Assembly (NCBI GenBank): GCA_003116995.1
Contig: BDSL01000019.1
Location: forward strand, 620,001-684,000
Direction of reading: 5' to 3'
From: Yamagishiella unicocca
Taxonomy: Eukaryota > Chlorophyta > Chlorophyceae > Chlamydomonadales > Volvocaceae
DNA: 64,000 nt
Of this stretch, positions 23,601 through 35,400 are shown one piece after another. The stretch's first letter is position 1, and each line of letters starts with the position of its first letter. A program made the translations under genes and the position numbers. The notes under the pieces were generated by a model. That model saw nothing but the letters and a program-made list of their open reading frames with translations, did no database searches and was not told where the DNA came from.

Positions 23601-24590
23601 GTTCCCGTCGCCGCTGCCGCCGCCGCCGCCGGGTTCACGGAGCTGACGACCGCGCGAGGCCTTGCAGCTGGCACAGACGTCGGGCGCCCCGAAACGGTAA
23701 TCGCGGATGCGGCGTCAGTGGCAATGACAGCCGCCGCGCCGCCCCCCAGGCCGGCATTGGCCCCCAGCGACGACCACGGCCGTGCTGCCAAGGGCGACTC
23801 CGCCAGCAGGTCGCTCAGCCTCACCGCCGCCGCAGCGGCCGCGGTCGTCCAGGACAATAGCGGCTCGTCCGCGACCTCCAGCTTCGGCAGGCCGGACAGC
23901 AGGTCCAACAGCGTCACCACCGCAGTCGCTTCGGCGTCGGTCGCCCGTCGCGAGGACTCCAGCCTCCATGGCAGCGCCGGCGGAGGCGGAGGCGGCAGCT
24001 GCGGGCAGCGTTCCAACCGGGCTGGCAGCAGCATCTCCAACGACCTGGCGTCCCACGCTGCATCGCCGTCGAGCACTTGGATCAGTGGCTGCTCGACGGG
24101 GAGCACACTGACCATGCCGGGCGCCACCTCGGCGTCGTCTATCGCCGCCAGCGGCATGGGCGTGGGCGTGGGTGCACAGCAGCCGGCGTCGAGCTCCCTA
24201 CGACTGCTGTTGGCGGGCGTGCGCGTGGGTGAGGACGGCGGAATGGCTGGCTCCCCCGCCGCGGCTGGCTCAGGCAGCGGCCGCAATAGCCAGGAAGACG
24301 ACGCATCGCCTGCGGGTGCCGCTGGCGGCGCCGCGGCCCACAGGTTGCGGTCCGTGGGCCGGCCGCTTGGCGCGGTCGATAACGCAGCGATGGCGGCGGC
24401 CTTTGGCATTGAGCCCCCATGCAACGAGTACGCGGCGACGGCGGCCGCCTTTGGTGTGGGTCCGCCGGTGGGGGATTACGGCGGCGGCGGGGGCGGCGGT
24501 CATGTGGGGGGCCCGACTCCTGAGCAACTGGAGATGGCGTTGGAGCTGCTTGGGGAGTCCAGGCATGCCGCTGGAGGTGGCTGGCATTGA
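17640..24590 (+). pseudogene. Headless duplicate of gene A (cyclase domains and tail only)
   Basis: Copies of gene A exons 10-18 are intact: 17640-17902, 18335-18416, 18783-19118, the next exon at about 19347-19574, and so on, ending with the tail exon stopping at 24590. The tail exon translates identically to gene A. The signal peptide, solute-binding domain and membrane helix are absent, and the first copied exon begins in mid-domain. The first in-frame Met in that exon is near its end (MEQFRPQYL). Of seven exonic differences read by eye, six are synonymous and one changes Ser to Ala, so the copy is not visibly decaying. It may be a recent pseudogene, a source of soluble C1-C2 protein started from an unseen upstream exon, an alternative 3' half for gene A transcripts, or an assembly artefact. 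Confidence 0.6.
20217..20264 (-). repeat. Intron-restricted repeat family, duplicate of copy 1
   Basis: This is the unit 2 equivalent of 10400-10447, at the same distance from the acceptor. Confidence 0.65.
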
Positions 24591-27560
24591 GTATCTGTGG
24601 TAAGCTGGTCTGTGTTGCTTCCAGCTGGTCTGTGTTGCTTCCAGCTGGTCTGTGTTGCTTCCTGGATGTCGCAACTGGATGTCCCGCACCCGAGGACCAA
24701 CCGCCAGGCGGGCACCGTGGTACTGATCGCGTTCCGGTGCGCAGGGAAGGTGATGCAGCATAGTTAAGAGGTTGCGCTGGCGAGTTATGTTTGTGCTATT
24801 CATTCGAGCGCGTTCGGACGAGCGTGTGTGTGCGGGTGCGGGTGCGTGTTTGAAAGCCCCACCGGGCGGGAGGCTTGTTGAGGGAGCGCATATCATGGCG
24901 GGTGGTGGAACCGGGGTGCACGTCTCTGGGGCTCTGCGCAACGCACGGCCCTTCCCAGCCCCGCCCTCAGAAGTTGTTGACAGTTAGCTCTCAGAGCCTA
25001 GATTTGTACTTTGTATCCGCCAGGATAGACGCCAGCGCTGCGTCCCATGTGTCAGCTCCTACAAACCCGTCCCTGGAGCCGACTGACGCACCACAAGCGT
25101 CGGGCGCAGTGCCGGGGTGCTGACTGCTGGGGCAGGTTTTATTAGTAATGAGCACGCAAGCACACGTGGGCGGGCCCTTCCCGTCGGGACAGCGATATGG
25201 CCCAGCACTGGGGGGCTAAGGGGGGCCGGGTAGCGCCCGGCGCGGTCTCAACCCACCGTGTATGTACGCAGCGTGTAGCACAGGTGGATGTCGGACGTAG
25301 GTAACCAATGCGCTCGGAAGCTTTGTGGGCGCCGTGCAGTCATGAGTCTGTGCGTTTCGCGCTTTGCGTGCGTTGATTCACAGCTTGCGCGTGTGTGTAT
25401 AATGTGTGTGTTGCGTGCTTGCCCAGGAGCGTGACGCCGCCGTCATGGCGCCGTGACCGGTCCGGGCGGTTCGCTTTGTTGGATACTGACGCGTGCTGTG
25501 ACTGCGGCTTCGCGGTACGGCGCAGGCCTTGATGGTTGCGGCGGGAGGTTGGGACCGGAGGGGGTGTCTATCCATGAACGTCGGTTGGGCATGACGAGGC
25601 CACACTTACGGGTCCTACCTCGTGCGTGCAGGCCCTGTAAGCACGTGCACGCTTACCTTGCTGCCTTTGAAAAAATGGGGCTGGCTCGGGCCTGAGCGCC
25701 ATTGCGCCGGCTTGCGCGGAGTGTAGGCCTCTGCGTGCCACTCTCTTTGTGTGGCATAGGCGGGCGATTCTTTGCGTGCTTGTTTCCCCTCTTCAAGGGC
25801 ACGCAGGAGAGCGCATACAATAGTACTTGCGCCCACCTTCTCACCTCACGACGCGGCGGCAGGCGGTTGCCGTAATATGTGGTTGTAAAAAGCGGCGGGC
25901 GGACGACTGCGCGGTTCAGAGCATATTACTGAACATGACGGTGATGTGTACGTGGGGGCAGGAGAGTGTATGGTAGTCTGCTGATGATAGGATGCTGTTG
26001 GTAGTCTGCTGATGAGGAATGCGGAGTCAGATGACGGTCCCTTCTGGTGTAACTTTGCTGGTTTGCTGCCGTGCTTATATAATTTTTATACGCGCGCCAT
26101 GAAGTGACCTCCATTCGTTGGTCAGCGTTTGTGTGGTTTGTGCATTCGGATAAAAAAAGACACTCTTTTGATGCCGCTATGCGCATCCTGGTTGTGTCTG
26201 GTTGCCAATTTCTGCCTATCACATGTTCGGGACTTTGGTGTGAGTTCGCGGGTTGTTGATTGGAGTCCTCGATTCTGCTGTACGGAGACGGGGTCCGGTA
26301 CGTCCAGCACACGGATCGAATTTGTCCACCAAAGGCCATGCATGACGACGCAACAAGCCTGTCAACTAAGTATGGGTTGCGAGGATGCTCGGCACACGCC
26401 TATTGATGAATACTCGTGTATGGTAAACCGGCATGGTCCTGCGATTCCTTTGTGGTATATATCCCAATTGGCCATTACCATTCACGCTATTCCCAACCAG
26501 CTAGGACCAGCTGGGACTGACGGTCTTGTCCCTACTTCCGAACGGTACCAACAAAAGCTTCGACCGACTCCTTAAACTGCCATATGCCGCCTTGCCGCCC
26601 AATGCCGTGGCCGTCCGCTGTCATAGGACCTCTTCCACTGCCCCAAAGGCGCTCTGCACCCTCGCCAGTCTCCACCACCAGCCGGCAAACATATGCAAGC
26701 GCTTCTGGCACAGAATCCGCGTCAAAGCAATGCGGTCCGTTTCCGCCATATGCTTGGACATGCTGCATAAAAATGAGCATCCCCAAACAGATTGCTGGGA
26801 ACCTCACCCGACAAACCCAAGCAGTCTGAACATATGTTTCCTTTTGTCACGCGGTCAGCTTGACTAGCTGAATCCAGTCACGCCTTGAGCCACTGATCTA
26901 GCTACTAGGCACGACGATGTGATCAGAGTACAGATCGCGGTGCGATTGGAACATTGGTAGTCTGGTATATGGAAAATACCGGAGAACGGAACCCTGACCC
27001 GCGGGTCCCATAGTCGCAGGCCGGCGATGCAAATGTTTGCTCATCACTCCTATGAGATTCATGAGGGCATTCTGCACGCTTTTGGGACACTTCAAGGGAT
27101 TGATTGCACGGCTGAAAAATCCGACCGAAGAAACCAGACACGGAAATCGGACTGGTTCGAGACCATAGATAGCTTACGCAAAATCTGTAATTGGGTTCCG
27201 AATAGCTTATATTGTTTTAACACGCCGTGCAAGACACGACGAGCGACACGGCATATGGCATGTACGGCAAGTCCGCAACGGGCTTTGTCTCAGGTTTGCA
27301 AGACTGCTTCATTTTTGTCTTGCAATCCTTGCTCTTTCGACTAGCTTTTACCGGTGACCCTGTCCAATTGGGTCGCCTGGCTGTGAACGTGCCGAACAAA
27401 ACATTCCATATTGTCGTAACGGAGCACACCACCTTGCTCCGCCCAGAATCGATGATGTGCACTATCAGACGTGACTGTGAAGGCCCGACATTTGGAACAC
27501 AACTAAGGGTGAGGACATTCCACTGACCTTAAAGCGCTACAGATGGTGCTGTAGCTGAAG
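24591..27560. other. Duplicated intergenic DNA plus 190 bp of unique sequence before gene B
   Basis: Bases 24591-27370 repeat 14774-17553. Bases 27371-27560 are unique and include the DNA immediately 5' of the gene B start codon. No exon was recognised. The promoter of gene B is expected in this stretch or to its left. Confidence 0.5.
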
Positions 27561-30408
27561 ATGGCCTTCCAGCGAGAGCCCAGCCAACTTTGTCCCCGCT
27601 TCCCTCACCAACCACAGCTGCTTTGCGAACGATCGGGCGTCGAAGTGCCCCTCATCCTGGGCGACATCCTCCGCTGGCTTGCGGCGCATGCCCTGGCTCA
27701 GCCGGACGTGTTTGCGCAGGCCCCCAAGTGCGCCGTAACCAGCCAGCTCAAGATCGCCATAGATACAGGTGCTTCGCTTGCGGAGCTTGTGGAGGGAACG
27801 CACCCGGCCGTGGTAAGGAGCGCTTTCGAATGACTCCGTCGCGTGCGTCAAACATATCCGACAGGGCCTCTGAACACAACCCTTCGCCCGCGCGCAGGTC
27901 GGCAGCCTGCTTAAACGGTGGCTTGAGGAACTTCCTGATCCGTTGCTCAATTGGGACCAGCAAGTTGAGCTCCTCTCCGCATGCAAGGATGAGGGCTGCA
28001 TTGAGGCACGGATAGCCAGCCTCAACGACGCCGTTGCGCTCGTAAGTCGGGTAGTATCAAGAGATGGTGGTTCGAACGCAATAATGGCTGTGGCGTCTCC
28101 GGCTGTTGCTACTGCTGCTATTGGGCGCTTGTTTGCCTCCCGCAGTAAGCCCGGACCGCTCCCGTCCTGTTAATTTGCAGCGACCGGTTCCGGCTCAGCA
28201 GCCGGCCGGAAAGGATTAATGAGAACACCAGTAGCGCCCTCGCCCGCACGAAACAACTCACAGCAGAAGACCCACTCGATCTCCCGACCACGCGTGTTGC
28301 ATCCGACTTACTACGGATACACCCAACCCCACGCCCACCAGGTCGACCACATTTCACTTGGAACGCTCAAGCCACTGCTCCTCTTCCTACAACAATACTG
28401 CTTTCGCCAGCGCCGCTTCGACCAGCAGCTGCTGCAGGTGGCTGTGGCCTTTGCACCCATCCTTTTCCCAGCCGCATTGGCTGCTGGGCCTGCTGAGCTA
28501 CGTCTAGCGGAGGAGACCGTGGCCACTCTTGTGTCCAACGCGCTCCACGTGTTTAACCCCACGCTCGCGGCCAACGTGCCGGTGGTCACACCACAGGCGC
28601 TGTGTGAGGCCGCCGCTGAAATTATGGAGTCGCAGCAGCAGTCCGATAGCTGCGAGTACGTGAAGGCGGCTGGATTTCAGTACCGGCAACGCCGCCAACA
28701 TGGCGCCCCAGACATCTGCCTGCCCCTCGACCAGCAAATACAACTGGAGCAGGCAGACCAACTCAATGACACGTCGTACGAGCCGTACATGCATGACGCG
28801 CCGTTCATCGCCTCGCTCAACGTCATGGTGGACAGCTGCGTCATGACGGCGCTCTTTCCGCTTGATGACCACAGCGACCACGACAACGCGTTTTGGAACG
28901 TCGACGACGATTGCGGCAGCATCACCTCCAGCTGCTCAAATGCACGGCTCAGCATGGGGGGTGCCATGAGCAGCGGTGGCGCTAGTAGCTGCAGCAACCA
29001 CTCCGCAGCGGCGCACCCAACGGAGCACAGCCATGCCTCGTTGTCGACCAGCCATCATCACCACCACCACCACAGCAGCAACGCGATCGCCGCTGGCCGG
29101 CTCCATGGCTTGGAAGGGGCCCAAAGCGAAGCGCCCTACAGTCCCCGCGCCGTCCTGCTGAACGCAACCATGGTGGCGGCTGATGTTGAGTCCACGGGCG
29201 TTCGTGCGGGCGATACGGCGCACAACGCAACCAAGACCGCTGTTATCACCACCGCCGTGAAGAATGCTGCTGCTTCCGTCTCGGCTGCGCTGGCAGAACT
29301 TGCACAGCGGGAAGTGTCCGAGGGCAGCGTGTTCTGTATCATCTCGGCGCAGCCTGGTGGCGCACTTCTGGCTGCTTCGACCGCCGCAAATGCAGATGCG
29401 ACAGCTGTGGGGAAACCTGGCGAGGGCAAAAGCCCACGCGAAGTCGTCGCCGTTGCCTTGCACCCGCATCAGCAACATGCATTGGCGGACATGGCTGAAC
29501 TCCAAGCTATGCTGCTGAATGAACGTCCCGATACGCACGCAGCCGCCAGACCTACAAGTGCGAGGCGTCCAACTGAGGGCGGTGCGGCTATAACCGTCGC
29601 AACTTCCTCGAGCGAAGTCATTGTCCAGGGGCATGGTCATGGTCAGGAGCCAGGGTCCGCCCCGGTCATGTCTCGGCCTCTCAGCCGGCATTCCTCTGCT
29701 GGCGGTGTCGGTGAGCCGCAGCAACGGCGGATGACAATGGGCGGTGGCGAGGGCCACGTTGGGGCTGCACCAGCTGCTGTACAGGAGCCGCGACAACAAC
29801 CGAAGCCACAGCACCAGCCTGTCTCCAATCCTGGCGGCACCGTAACAGCCCTGTACCAGCACCTCCCGCAGCTGCGACACCGCCATGCTGCTGTCGGAAG
29901 CAGTGGCGGGGCCACCAGCAGCAGCCTTAGCGCCGGCGGTGTGGGCCCCCAGCCCATTGACCACCTGCCGCCGCCGCCTACATCTCCCGCGGGATCTGCT
30001 ATGCATGGCGGTGGATATGTAGCTGACCTGGGTGTGGCAGGCCACCTCCGTGTCGCGCTGACCAGCGCCCACACACTAGTGGTGCGGGAGCTGTCCACGC
30101 CTGAGGCCATGATCCACCGGGTGCCCATCCGTAGCCTGAGCGTTCCTGCAATGCAAAGCGAAAAGGAACGGCTTAAGCGGCAGCTCAAGGACGTCGCAGC
30201 CGCCTACGAGGTGCTCGCCGGCCGGTCGCTCACCCCCGCGCTCAAGGAGCCACTTCGGCCCGTGTATGTCCGCTACCACAAGATCAAAGCGCTGCTGGGT
30301 AGCGGGCGCACGGCAACATACAAGGAAAACCAGGGCGGGGCAACGGGGGCTCGTGCGGTGCAGAAGCAGGCGCCGGTAGTTTCGTCACGGTCTTCCCTTG
30401 CGGTATGA
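27561..30408 (+). CDS. Gene B: FAM13-like RhoGAP-domain protein lacking the arginine finger
   Basis: Three phase-0 exons: 27561-27812, 27898-28041 and 28342-30408, about 820 residues. Residues about 20-190 form a RhoGAP fold: VPLILGDILRWL, then VFAQAPK, then GSLLKRWLEELPDPLL (the conserved LLKxxLxELPxPL helix), and after the second intron LLLFLQQYC and VAVAFAPILF (the usual LAxVFxPxL block). The catalytic GxFRxSG loop reads VFAQAPK, so the arginine finger is gone. A middle region of about 500 residues is low-complexity and includes a His run. Residues about 745-795 (SEKERLKRQL, GRSLTPALKEPLRPVYVRY, IKALLG) match the C-terminal module of animal FAM13 proteins (KxxLxxxL, GRxxT, PLYxRYxxIK). It is probably a small-GTPase-binding scaffold rather than an active GAP. 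The start was chosen as the first Met in frame with the domain; an upstream exon is possible. Confidence 0.75.
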
Positions 30409-32428
30409 GGTATGCAGCGCACCTGGATGGTGCCAGCAGTCACGTTCAGCGCGCGAAATATGCCGCCAGGTAATATGCACCGGCGTGTAGCACTACAGTT
30501 ATTGGCTTGGTGGTTAGTTCATGTCTCAGGATGCGGGCGTCGGTGCTCTGAATGACAGGTATGATGACCGCGACGGCAGATACATAGGGAATTGATGGTA
30601 TTAATGGCGGTTTCACCCTAAGCCCCATTCGAAGGTCATGCCATCCCTCGCGGTCGGCAGTAGCGGGCAAACTGGTCCTATAGTTCGGCTGCGATAGCAG
30701 CCGCGGAGCGCGAGTGACGAATGCGCTAGGCTCCGCGCGCCCTTAGGCACGTGCGATTGATCGTGCAGCGCATTAAGCAAGGCGAAATGCGGCAAACCTT
30801 AGCATGCGTGGGCACAGATGTGGTCCATCATGTGCCCATCCTTCCGCGCTGTTGGTTTGGGGAAGATAGTTGGCCGAGTGGCACGTGTGGCCTGTGCGTG
30901 CGTGCAATATTCGCTTCCGGCATGCCCCCTGTGTATGTGTAGGAATTGGAAAGACCACGACGGAGGGAGGGTTGCACGCTGCAGGTGTTGCAGTTTTTAC
31001 GTCTGATTGTGATCAGCTCCTTAGGTTTCACACTTACTGCTTGATTGATTCGACAGCTTTAGCATTCCGATGATTGATTCTTGTGCCCATCCTAGTACAT
31101 TGGCTTTGACGCAGTTGACCGTTATAACACGCAACGTGCGCGTAGGGATCCTTTAGTGCGAATTGGCGGTTGGTAGTCGATAGCTGTCCTCTGATGGGGC
31201 GTGGCTTGTGCATTCGTTGACACAAACGACGCGGATGCAGTGGCGAAGTCATTGCACAACCACTGATTTGTCGCGCTGCATTTTAGCTTCCACGTGTAAT
31301 AAGAAGCAACTCAAGACGCATGTCCATCACGCGCGTCGCCCTGGTTATCAGGATTGATTGAAGAATCAGGCAGTTATGGTTTCTCCCCAACACCAATCCC
31401 TGGGGGCGGGCACAAATGACGTCGCTACACTGCAAGCTATGAGTTCCAGGTACGCCGCATTGTGCTGGGCTCTTCCGTCATCTTCCACCAGTCCTTTATA
31501 AAACACATGAGGGGTCGTAGGCGGCCAGCACCAGCACTGCAGATCGAAAGCTGCATACGGCTATACCGGTAATTAAGTGGGTCACATGGATGTTTGAAAG
31601 CCTGATGCACGTATCGTTGCACCTCAGCGTTGCTGTCAATCATCTGCAGCTCTATTTTGGTGCGCAAGAGCATCCCCGTCGATAGACTTCCGCGCCACCA
31701 CTAGGTGGCAGTGAACGAACTTGCCTCTACTTGATCGCCTCATGCACCGCACGCACCCTGTCCGCAGCCCGCACAGCGTCGTACACCAGACGCCCACCGC
31801 GTGCCAGAAGGCGCGCGTCCCTTTACTGATCGAGCGGGGGGGACGGCTGGCCCATGAGGGAACACCCATGCAACGCCACGCTGGCCCATGAGGGAACACC
31901 CATGCAACGCCACGCTGGCCCATGAGGGAACACCCATGCAACGCCACGCACGCCGGTGAAATCATATTTGCAGCAGACTGTGCCCCAAATAACTGCCAGG
32001 AAATCCGTCTGCGCCAGAACCGGCATGAACCCATTTTTCGCGGCCACCCGCGTGTGGGTAACAGGTTACACTTGAGTCCTGCTAGTATGGTCGCTTTTAG
32101 GACGGGTCCCTAAGGCGCCATCATAAGTAACCAACGAAACAATTGCACGCCGACCTGGTGGCAAAGCGCCAAAACTAGGACGCGAACGGCAACAGTACAA
32201 CAGGTCGCAGTACGGGGGTACGGAATTTTCATGTAGAGTGAGCCCGTCCAAACCTGCTTCCCACACTTGATTGTATAGTATTGTCAACGTGGTCTCCCTA
32301 GAGTATCTGGACAGCTTGAGTATCTGGACAAAACATTATGACTTGACGCAAACGTAAACTATTCTTGCATTTTGGTAATGCTTTGTCCTAGTAGGAGGCA
32401 TTCGGTCGATTACAGCCACAAGGACATC
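30409..32428. other. Intergenic region between genes B and C
   Basis: No gene was recognised. GC content is moderate. TGTAA at 31295-31299 is a candidate poly(A) signal for gene B. A 34-bp tandem repeat lies at 31846-31947. The promoter of gene C should lie in the right part, but no clear TATA element was identified. Confidence 0.55.
31846..31947. repeat. 34-bp tandem repeat, three copies
   Basis: The unit begins GCTGGCCCATGAGGGAACAC and ends CCATGCAACGCCAC. The three copies are essentially identical, implying recent amplification. Confidence 0.9.
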
Positions 32429-35400
32429 ATGAAAAGATCCCGATGGTTCGTTATTTCCTTGGCTCTGGCTGCAAGCCTCTTAAGTTTGGCCGCCGGACAA
32501 GATAGCGTGCAGAGCACCAGCGATAACAAGCTTTTGTGCATGGCAGAGATGGTATCGAACATTGAAACCAGGTAACTGGCAAAAGCCTGGGCTGCACGGG
32601 CCATATTGGTGTGAGAGTCGAGACATGTCCTTGTTTTACGCGTTTTCCGTTCCAATCTGGCAGTTGTTCCAAGCCGGATATTCAGGGCTACTATGTAGCA
32701 CTGGAAAGCCTTCTGAAGGACTACCTCCGGAAGTGCTTTCACACAAACTTCACGTCAAACCGGGTGCGAAGCAAAGCCTAAGCCTGCGCACTTGAATAAC
32801 CTGGCTCTGTTAATAGCCTCACACCATTGTCGTTCTGGTGACGGCGCGCATTCAGGCCTTGCACACCATGTTGCCCGACGTGGGAGACAGCATGACCGAT
32901 TACTTCAAGGTGCTTTCCGACAGCTTCAAGTACTCAGAGAAGATGGAGGTAGTACCTACCTTCGTGCCGGCATCTCAGATCAACTCAGAAATCGAGTTTG
33001 AGCTGGAGCATAATTTGACAAATAGTCACGATGGGTGGATCATTGACCCAAGCGGCATGGGTTCCATTTATAATTTCGATGGTTTCGAGGACCTCACATC
33101 GTATGTCAACGCCCCGGTGCTGGTGAACAATCAAACGGAGGGCATCCGCTGGAATGATGTGCACCCCTTCTTTCAGAACACGTCCACCTACTATGATAAG
33201 ACGCTTCGAAAGTTCATCGTTGTTGTGTTGCCTCTCGATGGTAACATGAAGCTACTCTATTACCGGCGGGATGTGTTCAGAACGTACAATATCTCTGTGC
33301 CACGCACATGGGACGAGGTGGTTGCTACGGCCAAAACGCTGGCGGCGTTAAATCTGGATCTCAACAACGACAATGTCCCTGACAATGCCTTTTGCTTTGA
33401 ACGACGCAAGGGTGCGTGGGTAGGGGGCAGGTGGATCGGGCACAGCAAGAGTATTGCAAGCCCTTACGTCGAAGGCGGCGTGGGTTTTGGCTGCATGGAA
33501 GCAATATCACGCTCCAAACCCCCTTTCGCAACCCATTCAACTCATACCATTGCTCCTAAGCACGTTCGGCGGGAGGCAGCAGGCGACATGGCACTTGTTC
33601 CGAAACCCATCCCCCACCATACGTAGCTCGCTCGCAGCAAGGCTGCCTTTGGTTGTCGTTTGCGCAATCTCAAATCCCGTCTTAGTTACGCTTCTGGCCT
33701 CCCTGCATCCCCTTAAATGTGTTTACCGCACCCTCAGACTGCCATCAGAGCTACTTCGACCTCATCTCTATTGTTGCACCGTACATACAGTATACTGGGA
33801 ACAGTCAGGGTGTTATCTTCGAACCAGCGGATATCGGAAACCTGCAGAAGAATCCAGCACTCGTTGACAACGTTGCAATGGTGCGTGCCTTGGAGATATA
33901 CAAGCAGCTTCTGGACCTCTCACCCAGCGATGTCAAGGCCGACGACAAATGTGATGTCGTGGGAGCTGCACCTGCCGACGCGGGCCGTGGCTTGGCGCAG
34001 CGTTTTGCAAATGGCACCTGCCTAATGGGAGTAGCGTTGGGTGACTTTTTCAAGGTAAGCAATGTGATTTTCTGAGCCAAGGCTGGGTCGTGAGCAAAGG
34101 GTTGCAGGGGATTGGGGAGCGCTTCGTGAGGGAAGAAGTGCGCACAGAGGACCTCACAGAGGGGCCGGAGGACCACGCACTTCGTAATGCATCGCGTGCA
34201 TGGATCCTGAGACCGGCTCCTCGGACACGACCCTCGCGGGATGGTCACCTGCGACATTGTCCCACCTGTACCCTGCCCCCCGGGACGCACCGTGCTTTCC
34301 TCCCAGGCTTTCAACGCGTCGGCTTTCCGCGGCAATCTGGGCGTGGCTCTCATGCCGGGGTCTTTTGAGGTGCTGAATCGGAGCGCCAATCAGCTGGTGG
34401 CTTGCACGAGTGAACTCTGCCCGTATGCCACGCCGATTCTCGCCACCACCAGCGCAGACCCCGCCGCTACTCCGGACGCGCCGCCCGCCACTATGTTGCT
34501 GAACCGTGCGCCCTTCGCTGCCGGTGGCGGGTGGATGGCGGCAGTAAATGCGCGCACCCCCAGCGATTACCGAAACACTTCCGTTGCCTTTTTCACCCTT
34601 CTATCCAGCCCCACTGAGTCGTGGACCCGTGTGCTGAAGGCGGATAGTCGTAAGTAGGGTGGGAGCTCTGGGATATCCTCGCGGGGACGTCCTGCCGCCG
34701 CGATGATGGGCCCAGGGCGGCGGGGACAGGGGAGGGTAGGGCAAAGTGCCAGTATGTCCTGGGTAGTGAGGTTCCGCACAAGGACATAGACGGCATGGAC
34801 GCAAAAGGCGGCAGACACTTAGTGGGACGGCATGTTGCTGAGCGGGACAGGACAGTGACTGGTTTCGCATGCGACCTGGTCGTCCAGAGAGGGAAGTATT
34901 TCGGCGCAAGTACTTTAGGACGTGCTAATAAGACCAACAGGCATTGCAGAGGGCTCCGCCATTCAGTAGGCGTTCCTGTGCCAAGGCTGGGCGGGCGAGC
35001 TGGGTGCCGAACCATGGCGGAGTTGAGGCATGTGCGCTCTTATGGGCACGTTCATACTCTGGAGGATAGTGTGCCAGTGATTCAGGCGGTTATGTTCCGC
35101 AAAGGCGGCTGCTAGTTCACCCCTGGCGTCCTACCGGCCCCTGCGTCCTCCCTCCCACCGCCTGCAGCCTTCGACCCCTACCGCCTTGAGCATTTCTCCA
35201 ACATCTCGCGCTGGACGGCATCTGGCTACGACGGCAACGACACCGCCATCTACCTGGCGCATGCCAACGAGTCGTTCAACCACCCCAACATAGTCCTGGA
35301 CCTCCGCACGCCCGGTGCTAAGATGTTCAGGTGCGCTGCCTGCAGATTAGAAGCTGGCAGCAGGGCTCGATGCCCTGACCCGCTGGAAGGCTGGACGCCG

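Larger units (their letters stand above)
17554..27370. repeat. Tandem segmental duplication, unit 2
   Basis: This 9,817-bp near-identical head-to-tail copy of 7761-17553 has no shared bases at the junction. After its end the sequence continues as GGTCGCCTGG into unique DNA upstream of gene B. Differences from unit 1 cluster in the part matching about 8203-9055; most of the rest reads as identical. Confidence 0.95.
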
